Source of the DNA: UBA2589 sp039585495
Lineage (GTDB): Bacteria; Gemmatimonadota; Gemmatimonadetes; Longimicrobiales; Gaopeijiaceae
DNA: 64,000 nt
NCBI GenBank assembly: GCA_039585495.1
Contig: JBDGVT010000038.1
Span: forward strand, 1-64,000
Direction: 5' to 3'
The notes under the pieces were generated by a model. It had not been told where the DNA came from. It saw nothing but the letters and a program-made list of their open reading frames with translations, and did no database searches. Shown here piece after piece: positions 43,241 through 51,632 of this stretch (position 1 is its first letter; every line of letters starts with the position of its first letter). Made by a program: the position numbers and the translations under genes.

Positions 43241-43656
43241 GTGCGGAGCCGCTCGGCCAGCTCCGCCTGATCTGGGCAGCGCTCGTCGGCGGCGTAGCCG
43301 TGTACACGTTCGTGATCTTCGGCCTGCTTACGACGGGTGCGATCGGCTTCGGTGTTCTGTCACCCGGTGTGCTCAACGTCGTCGCCGCCGCGGTCATGCT
43401 TTACATGGGAGCGGGTGTCCTTCTGCGGCGCTCGATGATCGCGCGTATCCCCCCTGACGCACCTCGTGACGTACGAGTCGGGCAATACCGGGCCGCGACG
43501 ATCATCGGGCTAGGACTCACCGAATCGGGCGGCCTCATCGTGATCACGCTCGGCATGCTGGGGTCCGAACCCCTGTGGGTGTTGGCTGGCGGAGGAGCGG
43601 CGTTCGTGATGATGTTCCTCGCGCGGCCCACCGCCGAGGAGATCGGGACGGACTAG
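43237..43656 (+). CDS. Small four-helix membrane protein coupled to pntB
   Basis: Not recognised. The 139-residue product has about four hydrophobic helices: roughly 9-32, 41-62, 83-107 and 112-130. The third carries ATIIGLGLTESGGLIVITLG, in which a membrane-embedded Glu after GLGL loosely recalls the c subunit of F-type ATP synthase; this is a pattern, not an assignment. Its ATG overlaps the pntB stop by four bases, so it is translationally coupled to the transhydrogenase. It ends convergent to the decarboxylase gene. Confidence 0.55.
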   Translation: MSAEPLGQLRLIWAALVGGVAVYTFVIFGLLTTGAIGFGVLSPGVLNVVAAAVMLYMGAGVLLRRSMIARIPPDAPRDVRVGQYRAATIIGLGLTESGGLIVITLGMLGSEPLWVLAGGGAAFVMMFLARPTAEEIGTD

Positions 43657-43669
43657 TCGGTCGAATCGC

Positions 43670-45136
43670 TCACGACTCCGTCGCGACGACCTCGGCCGCG
43701 GCGGCCTGCTCGAGCAGCGACCAGGTGCGCTCCACGTGAGCGCGGGTCGTCTTGAGATTCCCGACCGAGATCCTGAGCACGGTACGCCCGTTCAGGACGG
43801 TGTGCGTCAGGAACGCCTCACCCGAGGCGTTCACACGATCCAGGATGCGCCGGTTCGCGGCGTCTTCAGCGTCCGCATCGCTCCATCCCGGCGCGAACCG
43901 GTAGGCCACCGTCGCGAAATGCACCGGAGCCATCACTTCCCAGTCGGGCGCCGCGCGGACCTGGCGCTCGAATTCAGCCGCCAGAGCCACGTGCGTCCTG
44001 AGCCGGGCAACCAGGCCCTCACGGCCGAAGTACCGCAGCACGAACCACAGCTTCAACGAGCGGAAGCGGCGTCCCAGTGACACCCCGTAATCCATGAGAT
44101 TACGAACCGGTGCCGATTCCGAAGACGAGAGGTACTCCGGCACGATGGAGAAGGCCCTCCTCACGTCGGCCGGCCGACGGCAGTAGAGCACCGAGCAGTC
44201 GATCGGCGTGAACAACCACTTGTGTGGGTTGACGATGATCGAGTCGGCCTCTTCCCAGCCTGCGAGCAATGGCCTGAGTTCTGGCACGATGGCTGCCGGA
44301 CCTCCGTAGGCGGCGTCCACGTGAAGCCACGCGCCAAACTCCCTGGCGACCTCTGCCAGCTCCGCGACCGGATCGATGGACGCGGTCGATGTGGTGCCGG
44401 AGGTCGCGACCACCGCCACCGGACGGATGCCTGCCACGCGGTCGGCCTGCATGGCTTCGCGCAGCGCTTCAGCGTCCATGCGAAACTCGGCATCCGATGG
44501 GACCACTCTGAAGCCTTCCTGACCGAAGCCCAGCGTCAGGACCGCCTTCTCGATCGAGGAGTGCGCCTGGTCCGAAGCATAGATGGCCCCGGGCTCGGCC
44601 CCGAACAGGCCAGCCTGATGGGCCTCGGGATACGAGGCCTCCCGCGCAGCGGCCAGAGCGTACAGCGAGGAGGACGATGCCGTATCGTTGATCACGCCCT
44701 CGAAACCCTCCGGCAGCCCGAGCAACTGGCGGAGCCAATCGGTCACGACATCCTCGAGTTCGGTCGCGGCGGGCGAGCTTCGCCAAACCATCGCGTTCAC
44801 GTTGAGCGCGGCGGCGAGCATCTCGCCGAGCACACCCGGGCCCGATGCTGTAATCGCGAAGTATCCGAAGAACGCGGGGTGGTTCCAGTGATTCAGCCCC
44901 GGCACGATGATGTCGCGAAAGTCGCGCAGCGCATCGTCCAGCGACTCCCCGCTCTCGGGCGCTGATGGCGGAAGGGCCGCTCGGATGTCGCCCGGCGCGG
45001 TCTCGGGGAAGACGGGGAGATCTCCGACGCCTGCGAGGTAATCCGCCATCCAGTCGGCGACTTCCTGCGCGAGCACCCGAAACTCCTCTGGCGGAAGGTC
45101 TCCGCCCTGATCAGTCGAGCTGTCGAGCGGGTCCAA
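43670..45136 (-). CDS. PLP-dependent group II amino acid decarboxylase
   Basis: A 488-residue pyridoxal-phosphate decarboxylase of the aromatic-L-amino-acid type. The catalytic Lys is in IIVNPHKWLFTPIDCSVLY, near residue 300. Other family segments are NHPAFFGYFAITASGPGVLGEM, ATSGTTSTASIDPVAELAEVAREFGAWLHVDAAYGG and VSLGRRFRSLKLWFVLRYFG. The exact substrate (Tyr, Trp, DOPA or another) cannot be read from the sequence. It lies 14 bases downstream of the RsbRD-type gene in the same direction and ends convergent to the pnt operon. Confidence 0.9.
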   Translation of the reverse strand: MDPLDSSTDQGGDLPPEEFRVLAQEVADWMADYLAGVGDLPVFPETAPGDIRAALPPSAPESGESLDDALRDFRDIIVPGLNHWNHPAFFGYFAITASGPGVLGEMLAAALNVNAMVWRSSPAATELEDVVTDWLRQLLGLPEGFEGVINDTASSSSLYALAAAREASYPEAHQAGLFGAEPGAIYASDQAHSSIEKAVLTLGFGQEGFRVVPSDAEFRMDAEALREAMQADRVAGIRPVAVVATSGTTSTASIDPVAELAEVAREFGAWLHVDAAYGGPAAIVPELRPLLAGWEEADSIIVNPHKWLFTPIDCSVLYCRRPADVRRAFSIVPEYLSSSESAPVRNLMDYGVSLGRRFRSLKLWFVLRYFGREGLVARLRTHVALAAEFERQVRAAPDWEVMAPVHFATVAYRFAPGWSDADAEDAANRRILDRVNASGEAFLTHTVLNGRTVLRISVGNLKTTRAHVERTWSLLEQAAAAEVVATES

Positions 45137-45150
45137 CGGGTCGCGCTCGG

Positions 45151-45723
45151 TCAGTTCCCCGTTTCCTGCTCGAAAGATCGGGAATGCGCATGCTCGAGAA
45201 TCGTGTGGACCTCCGAGGAGATGCTCATGAGTTGCGATTCGGCCTCGCCGGCGATGTCATCTCCGCCCAGGAGACTCCTGGCGCCATCTCCCTCGAAGAA
45301 CTGGAAGAACATCGCGTCCGTGTGACCGATGCTGACGTGCGTAACCGCCCGGTCCAGTGCTCGATTGAGTCGAAGGATCTCACGAAGTGAGAGCGGCGCG
45401 GTGCCCCCGAGCGGGGGGTCACGATACAGGTCCCGGATCACGAGTTCGCGCAGGATGTGGAGCTCCTCGATCGCTTCTCCAGCGGCCAGCCCACGCTTCG
45501 CGGCGACGGCTCCGTAGAGCTCCGCAGCCCGGTCCCAGAGTGGTTGTATCTGGTCGCGATAGGGTCCCATCAGGTATGGCAGCAAGTGGACCAGTTGGGC
45601 CACGAATCGCTCGACCACCGGTTCGAAAGGGGGGCTCTGACCCAGCCCGCGCGAGCGGATTTCGTGGGCCCACCGCTCCTGAAGATCGGGTACCCTCGAG
45701 TGCAGCCACCGTGTCAGCTCCAT
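45151..45723 (-). CDS. RsbRD N-terminal domain-like sensor protein
   Basis: An all-helical protein resembling the N-terminal sensory domain found in RsbRD-type co-antagonists and related kinases. I start it at ATG 45723 (MELTRWLHSRVPDLQERWAHEIRS), because the frame to 45891 before it is low-complexity and Pro/Arg-rich. Of 190 residues, the core has a long helix bundle (FVAQLVHLLPYLMG, IEELHILRELVIRDLY, LREILRLNRALDRAVTHVSIGHT). It has no STAS, kinase or DNA-binding part, so its output must come from a partner. It lies between the large kinase and the decarboxylase on the same strand. Confidence 0.6.
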   Translation of the reverse strand: MELTRWLHSRVPDLQERWAHEIRSRGLGQSPPFEPVVERFVAQLVHLLPYLMGPYRDQIQPLWDRAAELYGAVAAKRGLAAGEAIEELHILRELVIRDLYRDPPLGGTAPLSLREILRLNRALDRAVTHVSIGHTDAMFFQFFEGDGARSLLGGDDIAGEAESQLMSISSEVHTILEHAHSRSFEQETGN

Positions 45724-45922
45724 GGGGCCTATACGCACTCGGTCTGGTGCCGCGGGTGGCGGCCCGGAGAGGGTTCGTGGCTGTGAGTTGTGATCCGAGG
45801 AAGTGCCCGCCATAGATCTCGGTGTGAGATGGAAGGGTGCCCCTCGAGGTCGTGGCGGACGACGCCGGGACAGAAAACAAAGATACGACATGGGGACCGG
45901 CGTGGGCCAGTCTCGCGCGCGG

Positions 45923-48900
45923 CTACTGCGTCCAAACCTGAAGGGTCACATGAACAGCAGTGCCTTCACCCAGTTCGCTCTCGACGGAAACTCCACCGCC
46001 CCATGATCGGACCACGCGCTGCACGATGGCCAGGCCGAGCCCGGTTCCGGTCGAGCGGGTGCTGAACTGGGGCTCGAAAATGCGTGGGAGTACATCCTCG
46101 GGGATTCCCGCGCCGTCGTCGACCACCGACAACAGGACCGTTCCGTCCTCGTCGCCGCGACGGGCGATGATTCTTACGAGGGTCCCTTGCTGACCGGCGA
46201 GGCGTGCATTCTCGAGGAGATTGACGAGCACCTCCTTGATTTCCGCCATCCGCGCGACAACCGGGGGCAACCGCCTCTCCACGTCCTGGTCGAATCGCAC
46301 GCGGGCCGCGGAGCCCCCGTAGAGAGCCATGACCTCGTTAACCACGTCTCCCAGGTTCACTGCCGCGAGCGGCACGACCTGCTCGCCCCCGGGAGCACCG
46401 AAGCGGGAGAAGGACTGAGCGATACCAGCAAGGCGGTCGATCTCGCTCAGCATTGCGTCCGCGTTCTTGATCAGAATCCCCTCGAAATCAGGATGTCCAT
46501 CGTCCCACGCGCGCCGTACGTGCTGGATGCTGAGCTTGATGGGCGTAAGAGGGTTCTTCACTTCGTGCGCCACTTGACGCGCCATCTCACCCCAGGCCAG
46601 GACGCGTTCGGCGCGCAATTCGTCGGTTACATCGTCGAGAGCGACGACGACGCCGCGACGGGTCCCGAAGCTGCCGAGACGTCGAGCACGAACCCGGACC
46701 CTTCGCTCGACACCCTGGAAGTCGAAGTTTGCCTCGTCCGCGTTCCCGGCCAGGTAGTCCGAAAGCCACGGAGCGAGTTCCTCGCCCAGCGGTCCGGTAT
46801 CCGGCAATGTGCGTCCTACGAAGACCTCGGCGCCGAGCAGCTCCTCGGCTCTCGGGTTCACGAGCGTCACCCGACCGCCCGGATCGAGCGCGACCATTCC
46901 CACGGCCGCCTCGTCCATGATCAGCTGCGTACGGCGTGAGGTCCGCACCAGCTGACGCCTCGCCCGCCGGACCCTGCCGACCATCCTGTTGAACGCGCGA
47001 AATACGGCTCCGAATTCGTCCGTTCGGTGCGCCGGCAACCTCATGCCAAGGTCCCCCGCCCCAACACTCTCCGAAGCCACCTGCAGTGCGTGGATCGGCC
47101 GGGTCAACGCTCGAGCGGCAACCATGGCGAGGGCAAGTGACAACGCACCGCCCAGGAGGATCACGAACCCCAGCAACTCGATCAGATCGGACGTTTTGAG
47201 CGCGCTCGTTCCCGCCTGCAAAGGCACCTGAGCCGCCAGCACGTCACCGTCCGGCAGCCTCCGGTACGCCGTAACGTATTCCCACCGCCCTACCTGCATC
47301 TCCCTGAAGTCCTGAAGTACTTCCCGGCCATCCAGCCCGGCCTGAACGTCGAAGGGCGTCCAACCCTCGTAGAGTCCCAACTCGACGAGCTCCTCGACGG
47401 AGCCCTCATTCAGCTCACCCTCCCGATACTCGAGAAGCTCGGCCCCGACCTGGCTGGCGAGACGCTCCATCTGTCCACCGAGGGCCTGGTACCATCCGGC
47501 AGCGTCCTCGACCACGCGCTCGGCAATGACCTGGGCGGATCGATGGGAAGCCTGCGCCAGCGTTCGATACGCGACCGTGCCGAACATCGCGTTCGCGAGC
47601 GCAAAGAACCCGAACAATGCCAGGGTGACACGGGCACGGAACGAGATTACGAGTCCGGTGAGTCGCACCTCGCTCCTCGCCGGTCCCAGCAAATAGGCAC
47701 TACCTGCGGCCCAGAAGCCCAGCAGCAGGACGAGGTCGAGCACCATGAGCAACGTCGCACGCGCGATGCCCAGCGGGACTCCAGGGAGCGCGATGAGGTA
47801 GTGCGCGTGGTAGGACCTCTGGTTCGAGAACTGCAGCTCGATCTCGGCTCTCCAGTTGGTTCCGGTTCGCCTGAGATCGGCGGGTCCCGAGCGGGCGACC
47901 TCGCCGTCCGGTAGTGCGATGACGGTGAGCGGGTCGCGATCGGTGTCACTGGACCCGCGCAGAAGAGTGGTGAGTGCCGATGGACCGGAGGTCTCCGGAA
48001 ACGGCGGAGCGACGGCGACGACCATTCGGTCTCTGCTCAGCGGCGTCGTCAGGATGTACCGCGCGTCATCCCTGTTGAGCTGGACCAGTCGAACTCCACC
48101 GGCCGCACGCCCCTGCGCGAGAATATCCTGGTACGGCTCCGGCTCGGAGTCGCCGACTCCGACCCGAAGACCCTCCCCGGGCGATCCATCACGACGTTCG
48201 ATCTGCAGCCAGACCGCCTCGCCCAGGTCTGCGAGACCACTCTGTCTCCAACCCTCGTACAGGATGCTGACGTCCTCGGCACCCGAAGCGTCGAGTGAGT
48301 CGGCCAACCGACCGAAGTCCAGAAGGCGATCCTCCATCTTCACGTCTTCGACCGCGGCCAGACTCTGCAGCCGCCTCGCACCCTCCTCCAGTCGCGCCTC
48401 CACACGGTGACCCCAGGTGATCGGAATCGTCGCCGACGCCCCGAGTACGATCGCGACACCCCAGCCCAGGAGGGGGCGTTGCCACCCGCCCCAAGCCGGG
48501 ACCGCCACGGCGGCGAGCCAGGCGGGCACGACCCATGCGGCCGCGATCCAGGCCGGCCCTGAGCCGACCCAATAGACCCAGGTTCCGGCACCCGCCATGA
48601 GAACGCCGGCTGATACCAGCGCCCAGATGATCGAAGGGTTCCGTTCTCCACGGGTCGTCGCCAAGGAAATCGCCGACCCGATGGCAAGTGACACGAGTGC
48701 GGCGCCCGTGAGTTGGTAGGCCACCCAATCGAATCGGCTCGTTGCGAGTGCTTCCACCCCGAGGCCCGCCTTCAGCCACACGAGCAGCAGAGGACACGAT
48801 ATGCCCACAGTGACCGCGACCACCCATCCGGGAAGCTCGACCCTGGGCCGAATCGCACCGACCAGCGTGAAGCCGGCCATCGCGAGGAGCACGACTCGGC

Positions 48901-49954
48901 CCAGGCTCGCAGGGATCGGCCCCGGTAGAGTGAAGAAGCTCGGATCGAACAAACCCTGCGTAATCGACAGCTGCTCGAGGGGCACCCACGCGGCGAGTGA
49001 CACGAGTGCCAGTGCCGAGGCGAGCGCCTCCCGGCCTTCCCCCCCCGCACCGACCGCGAGGAGAAGCCACGCCAACAGCAAGAGCATCGCCACGATTGCA
49101 GCGTGCCGGTCGTGGATCGACCGTATCCTCTGGTCTCTGGCAGGCCTCTCGATGACCATGCTCAAGAACCGCTCGTCACCGAGCGCAAGGTCCCACACGG
49201 CCTCGTCGAATCCGGGATCCTCCTCGGTGATGCGCACCGTCTCGGAGGTCTCATGGAAGAACCGGGTGGCCAGATCATCCGTCTCCGCCCCGAGTCCTTC
49301 CGGCAGCGACGCACGCAGCAGGTATGCCGCCACCGCCACGCTTCCGTCGGGCGCCACTGACGTGAGGTACAGGTATCCGAACAGCGGAAGATCCCGGTAC
49401 GCCTGCCGTCGTTCTCCCCTCTGCACGCTCTCCGGGACCTTGCCTCGGTGAGCGCCGTCCCACGCCACCAGACCTCCGTCCGCGTTATAGAACGCCAGCG
49501 CGGAGGGGCCGAACCGTGCTCGAATTGCAGCCAAACTGGACCCCGTGAACTCTGCCTCCGACTCGAGCCACAACGCAACCAGCGCGTCCGCAGCCGACTC
49601 ACCAGCCACGAGTCGCCGTTCGATCTCACCGGTCAGGAGTCCTCCGACCTCTCTGTCTCGCTCGTCCCAATAGCCATCCCAGTCATCCAGAGCCAACTTC
49701 GTCTGGCGCTCGGCGACGAATCCCACGAGGATGCCGAGGATCAGGAGGGTGGAAGCGAGCGCCCATGCGGAACCACGACCGCGCGGCCCGATGAGGACTG
49801 TCGCGGCAATACCGAACGACGCGAGAAGCAGAGGCCAGGGGCTCGCCACTCCGGACCACAGAGAGAGCGCAGCAATCGTTACCCATGGGCCCGCCCAGCC
49901 ATAGGAGCGGGCTCGCGACAAGGCGACGGAGTAGAGGGGGACCTGCGGTGTCAT
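45923..49954 (-). CDS. Very large NtrY-type sensor histidine kinase
   Basis: A 1343-residue membrane histidine kinase (start ATG 49954; a GTG at 49960 is also in frame). Three N-terminal membrane helices (about 20-80) are followed by an extracytoplasmic block of about 200 residues. A cluster of about eight hydrophobic helices (about 285-540), a second block (about 545-740), two helices, a third block (about 830-935) and a final helix lead into HAMP and a PAS domain (MDEAAVGMVALDPGGRVTLVNPRAEELLG). The kinase core has QVAHEVKNPLTPIKLSIQHV near residue 1128, NLLENARL, DDGAGIPEDVLPRIFEPQFS and TGTGLGLAIVQRVV. The core matches NtrY; the N-terminal half is far longer than usual. Confidence 0.85.
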   Translation of the reverse strand: MTPQVPLYSVALSRARSYGWAGPWVTIAALSLWSGVASPWPLLLASFGIAATVLIGPRGRGSAWALASTLLILGILVGFVAERQTKLALDDWDGYWDERDREVGGLLTGEIERRLVAGESAADALVALWLESEAEFTGSSLAAIRARFGPSALAFYNADGGLVAWDGAHRGKVPESVQRGERRQAYRDLPLFGYLYLTSVAPDGSVAVAAYLLRASLPEGLGAETDDLATRFFHETSETVRITEEDPGFDEAVWDLALGDERFLSMVIERPARDQRIRSIHDRHAAIVAMLLLLAWLLLAVGAGGEGREALASALALVSLAAWVPLEQLSITQGLFDPSFFTLPGPIPASLGRVVLLAMAGFTLVGAIRPRVELPGWVVAVTVGISCPLLLVWLKAGLGVEALATSRFDWVAYQLTGAALVSLAIGSAISLATTRGERNPSIIWALVSAGVLMAGAGTWVYWVGSGPAWIAAAWVVPAWLAAVAVPAWGGWQRPLLGWGVAIVLGASATIPITWGHRVEARLEEGARRLQSLAAVEDVKMEDRLLDFGRLADSLDASGAEDVSILYEGWRQSGLADLGEAVWLQIERRDGSPGEGLRVGVGDSEPEPYQDILAQGRAAGGVRLVQLNRDDARYILTTPLSRDRMVVAVAPPFPETSGPSALTTLLRGSSDTDRDPLTVIALPDGEVARSGPADLRRTGTNWRAEIELQFSNQRSYHAHYLIALPGVPLGIARATLLMVLDLVLLLGFWAAGSAYLLGPARSEVRLTGLVISFRARVTLALFGFFALANAMFGTVAYRTLAQASHRSAQVIAERVVEDAAGWYQALGGQMERLASQVGAELLEYREGELNEGSVEELVELGLYEGWTPFDVQAGLDGREVLQDFREMQVGRWEYVTAYRRLPDGDVLAAQVPLQAGTSALKTSDLIELLGFVILLGGALSLALAMVAARALTRPIHALQVASESVGAGDLGMRLPAHRTDEFGAVFRAFNRMVGRVRRARRQLVRTSRRTQLIMDEAAVGMVALDPGGRVTLVNPRAEELLGAEVFVGRTLPDTGPLGEELAPWLSDYLAGNADEANFDFQGVERRVRVRARRLGSFGTRRGVVVALDDVTDELRAERVLAWGEMARQVAHEVKNPLTPIKLSIQHVRRAWDDGHPDFEGILIKNADAMLSEIDRLAGIAQSFSRFGAPGGEQVVPLAAVNLGDVVNEVMALYGGSAARVRFDQDVERRLPPVVARMAEIKEVLVNLLENARLAGQQGTLVRIIARRGDEDGTVLLSVVDDGAGIPEDVLPRIFEPQFSTRSTGTGLGLAIVQRVVRSWGGGVSVESELGEGTAVHVTLQVWTQ

Positions 49955-50649
49955 ATGCACTCGACGAGATGCCCTGGGGTGATGTGGGCCAGGTGCTCAA
50001 GGAGGATCCACGCCTGATCCTCCCGGTGGGCGCCCTCGAGCAGCACGGTCCACACCTTCCGCTCGGGACGAACATCGTGATCGCGCAGCGTGTGGCCCGA
50101 GAAGTCTCCCAGAAGCTCGGGGTACTTCGCGCACCTGCGTTTTCTTACGGAGTCACGATGGGAGGAGGTCCATACCCCGGCAGAGCCGGCCTCCGAAGAA
50201 GGACGCTCCATCGAGCCGTAAACGAGCTGGTCGGACAATGGGAGGATCACGGGGTTGCACACTTCGTGATCATCACAGCGCATCGATTCGAGCCCCATCT
50301 GGAAGCATTGCTCATGACCCCATCCGGGCCGGCGACGAAGTCCGTCTACGATCTGTACCAGATCGATGTATCCGACGTGATCGACACCGATCCTGAGGTC
50401 GAACACGCGGGCGAACTGGAAACCTCTCTCATGCTTCACCTCGCTCCGGACCTCGTTCACCTCGATCGTGCGGTGGACTTCCTTCCCGAGGGCGGCGCGC
50501 TCCGAAAGTACACTCGCCGGAGGGTCCCGACAGCCCCGGCGGCCTCGTCTGGGATCGTTGGCGCGCCCTCCTTGTCGACCGCAGAGAAGGGAGCAAAGGT
50601 GTTCGATCGATACGTGGGAATGCTCTGCGACGCCATCGACACCCCCTGA
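49948..50649 (+). CDS. Creatininase-family amidohydrolase
   Basis: A 233-residue member of the creatininase/creatinine amidohydrolase family. The metal-binding segment is LILPVGALEQHGPHLPLGTN near residues 23-42. The conserved VAREVSQKLGVLRAPAFSYGVTMGG follows, then a later acidic-His site near EHAGELETSLMLHLAPDLVHLD. The GTG at 49948 is preferred because GGGGG sits 7 bases upstream; an ATG at 49969 is the alternative. The start overlaps the start of the divergent large kinase gene by a few bases. The substrate is unknown; relatives act on creatinine, formamides and flavin/deazaflavin precursors. Confidence 0.85.
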   Translation: MSYALDEMPWGDVGQVLKEDPRLILPVGALEQHGPHLPLGTNIVIAQRVAREVSQKLGVLRAPAFSYGVTMGGGPYPGRAGLRRRTLHRAVNELVGQWEDHGVAHFVIITAHRFEPHLEALLMTPSGPATKSVYDLYQIDVSDVIDTDPEVEHAGELETSLMLHLAPDLVHLDRAVDFLPEGGALRKYTRRRVPTAPAASSGIVGAPSLSTAEKGAKVFDRYVGMLCDAIDTP

Positions 50650-50684
50650 TTTCGGCTCCAGGTACGAACTCTTCCTCACCCGTC

Positions 50685-50699
50685 GGGGTACCGTACCCC
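50685..50699 (+). promoter_or_regulatory. Inverted repeat directly abutting the 50700 start codon
   Basis: GGGGTACCGTACCCC occupies 50685-50699 and the ATG starts at 50700. The arms GGGGTA and TACCCC pair perfectly with a CCG loop. It covers the only G-rich stretch that could serve as a ribosome-binding site, so translation may be structure-controlled, or the repeat may be a protein-binding operator. Confidence 0.5.
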
Positions 50700-51419
50700 A
50701 TGATCAAACGCCTCACGACGAGAGTTCTCCCCATCGTTGCGATGCTGAGCTGCGTCGCAACTCCTGTCCTTCACGCCCAGGGCATCGTGGTGGACGAGGG
50801 CCGGTTCACGCTCCGACTCGGAGGGCGTGAGGTCGGTAGCGAGGAGTTCGTGATCCGCAGAGCCGGTCTCGGCCGAAGCGACGCAGTCTTTGCGAGGGGC
50901 ACGATCAGGATCTCGGTCGCCGCCGGAGTGCAGGAAGTCAGGCCGTTACTCCAAGCCACCGCCCCCGAGGGCGCCGCCGCCAGCTACGAAGTGAGCGTGA
51001 CGGGACCGGACGCCATGGAAGTACGCCTCACCCGGGCGGGGAACCGCTACGTGGCGAACATCCGGTCGGAAATCGGTAGTGAGGACCGCGAATTCCAGGC
51101 CCGCGCTGATACTCGGCTCGTCGAACTGGGCGTCGCACTGGGCGTCGCCCACCACTACCACTTTCTGGGCGACGCTCGTGAGGGGCGTGACACGCACGTG
51201 CTCGAACCTCGCAGCCGTCGCCAGGTCACATTGACCGCGGGTCCGAGAATTGACGAAGAGATTCTCCTTGGGCCTAATCGTGTGCCCGCCAGAAGGGTGG
51301 AGTTCACCTCCGACCAGAACGACCATCGAGTCGTCTGGTACGATCGGCAGGGGCGTGTTCTTCGGGTGGAGATCCCATCACTTTCCTATGTGGCCGAACG
51401 CACCGACCTCGTCGGCTGA
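50700..51419 (+). CDS. Secreted protein of unknown function
   Basis: Not recognised with confidence. The 239-residue product starts with a Sec-type signal peptide (MIKRLTTRVLPIVAMLSCVATPVLHAQ, cleavage likely after HAQ). The mature part is rich in short beta strands and charged turns, such as FTLRLGGREVGSEEFVIRRAG, YEVSVTGPDAMEVRLTRAG and RRVEFTSDQNDHRVVWYDRQGR. This pattern fits a small periplasmic beta-barrel or jelly-roll domain like DUF6134, but only weakly. It lies upstream of the export genes in the same direction. Confidence 0.55.
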   Translation: MIKRLTTRVLPIVAMLSCVATPVLHAQGIVVDEGRFTLRLGGREVGSEEFVIRRAGLGRSDAVFARGTIRISVAAGVQEVRPLLQATAPEGAAASYEVSVTGPDAMEVRLTRAGNRYVANIRSEIGSEDREFQARADTRLVELGVALGVAHHYHFLGDAREGRDTHVLEPRSRRQVTLTAGPRIDEEILLGPNRVPARRVEFTSDQNDHRVVWYDRQGRVLRVEIPSLSYVAERTDLVG

Positions 51420-51559
51420 CATGGCTTGGTCACCGATCAGGTGTGGTTACTTCGACCGGACGCCTACCGTGTCCGGTACGCCGGTGAAGAAGCCCGTCGA
51501 GGCACCCGTAGTAATCAGGAAACCCGGGAGAACCCACGTGACGGAACCTGTGGCGAAAC

Positions 51560-51585
51560 CGCCCGCGGCGCAGGGCGTGCGGGCG
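51560..51585 (+). terminator. Possible hairpin in the 51420-51632 spacer
   Basis: CGCCCGC (51560-51566) and GCGGGCG (51579-51585) can form a 7-bp stem with a 12-base loop, about 140 bases past the secreted protein gene. The T-tract after it is poor (GTCTTTCG). It is a candidate terminator before the tolC gene. I see nothing else notable in this 213-base gap. Confidence 0.3.
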
Positions 51586-51632
51586 GGTGGCGTCGGTCTT
51601 TCGATTCACCCAAGTCCAAGAGGCTTGCGAGG

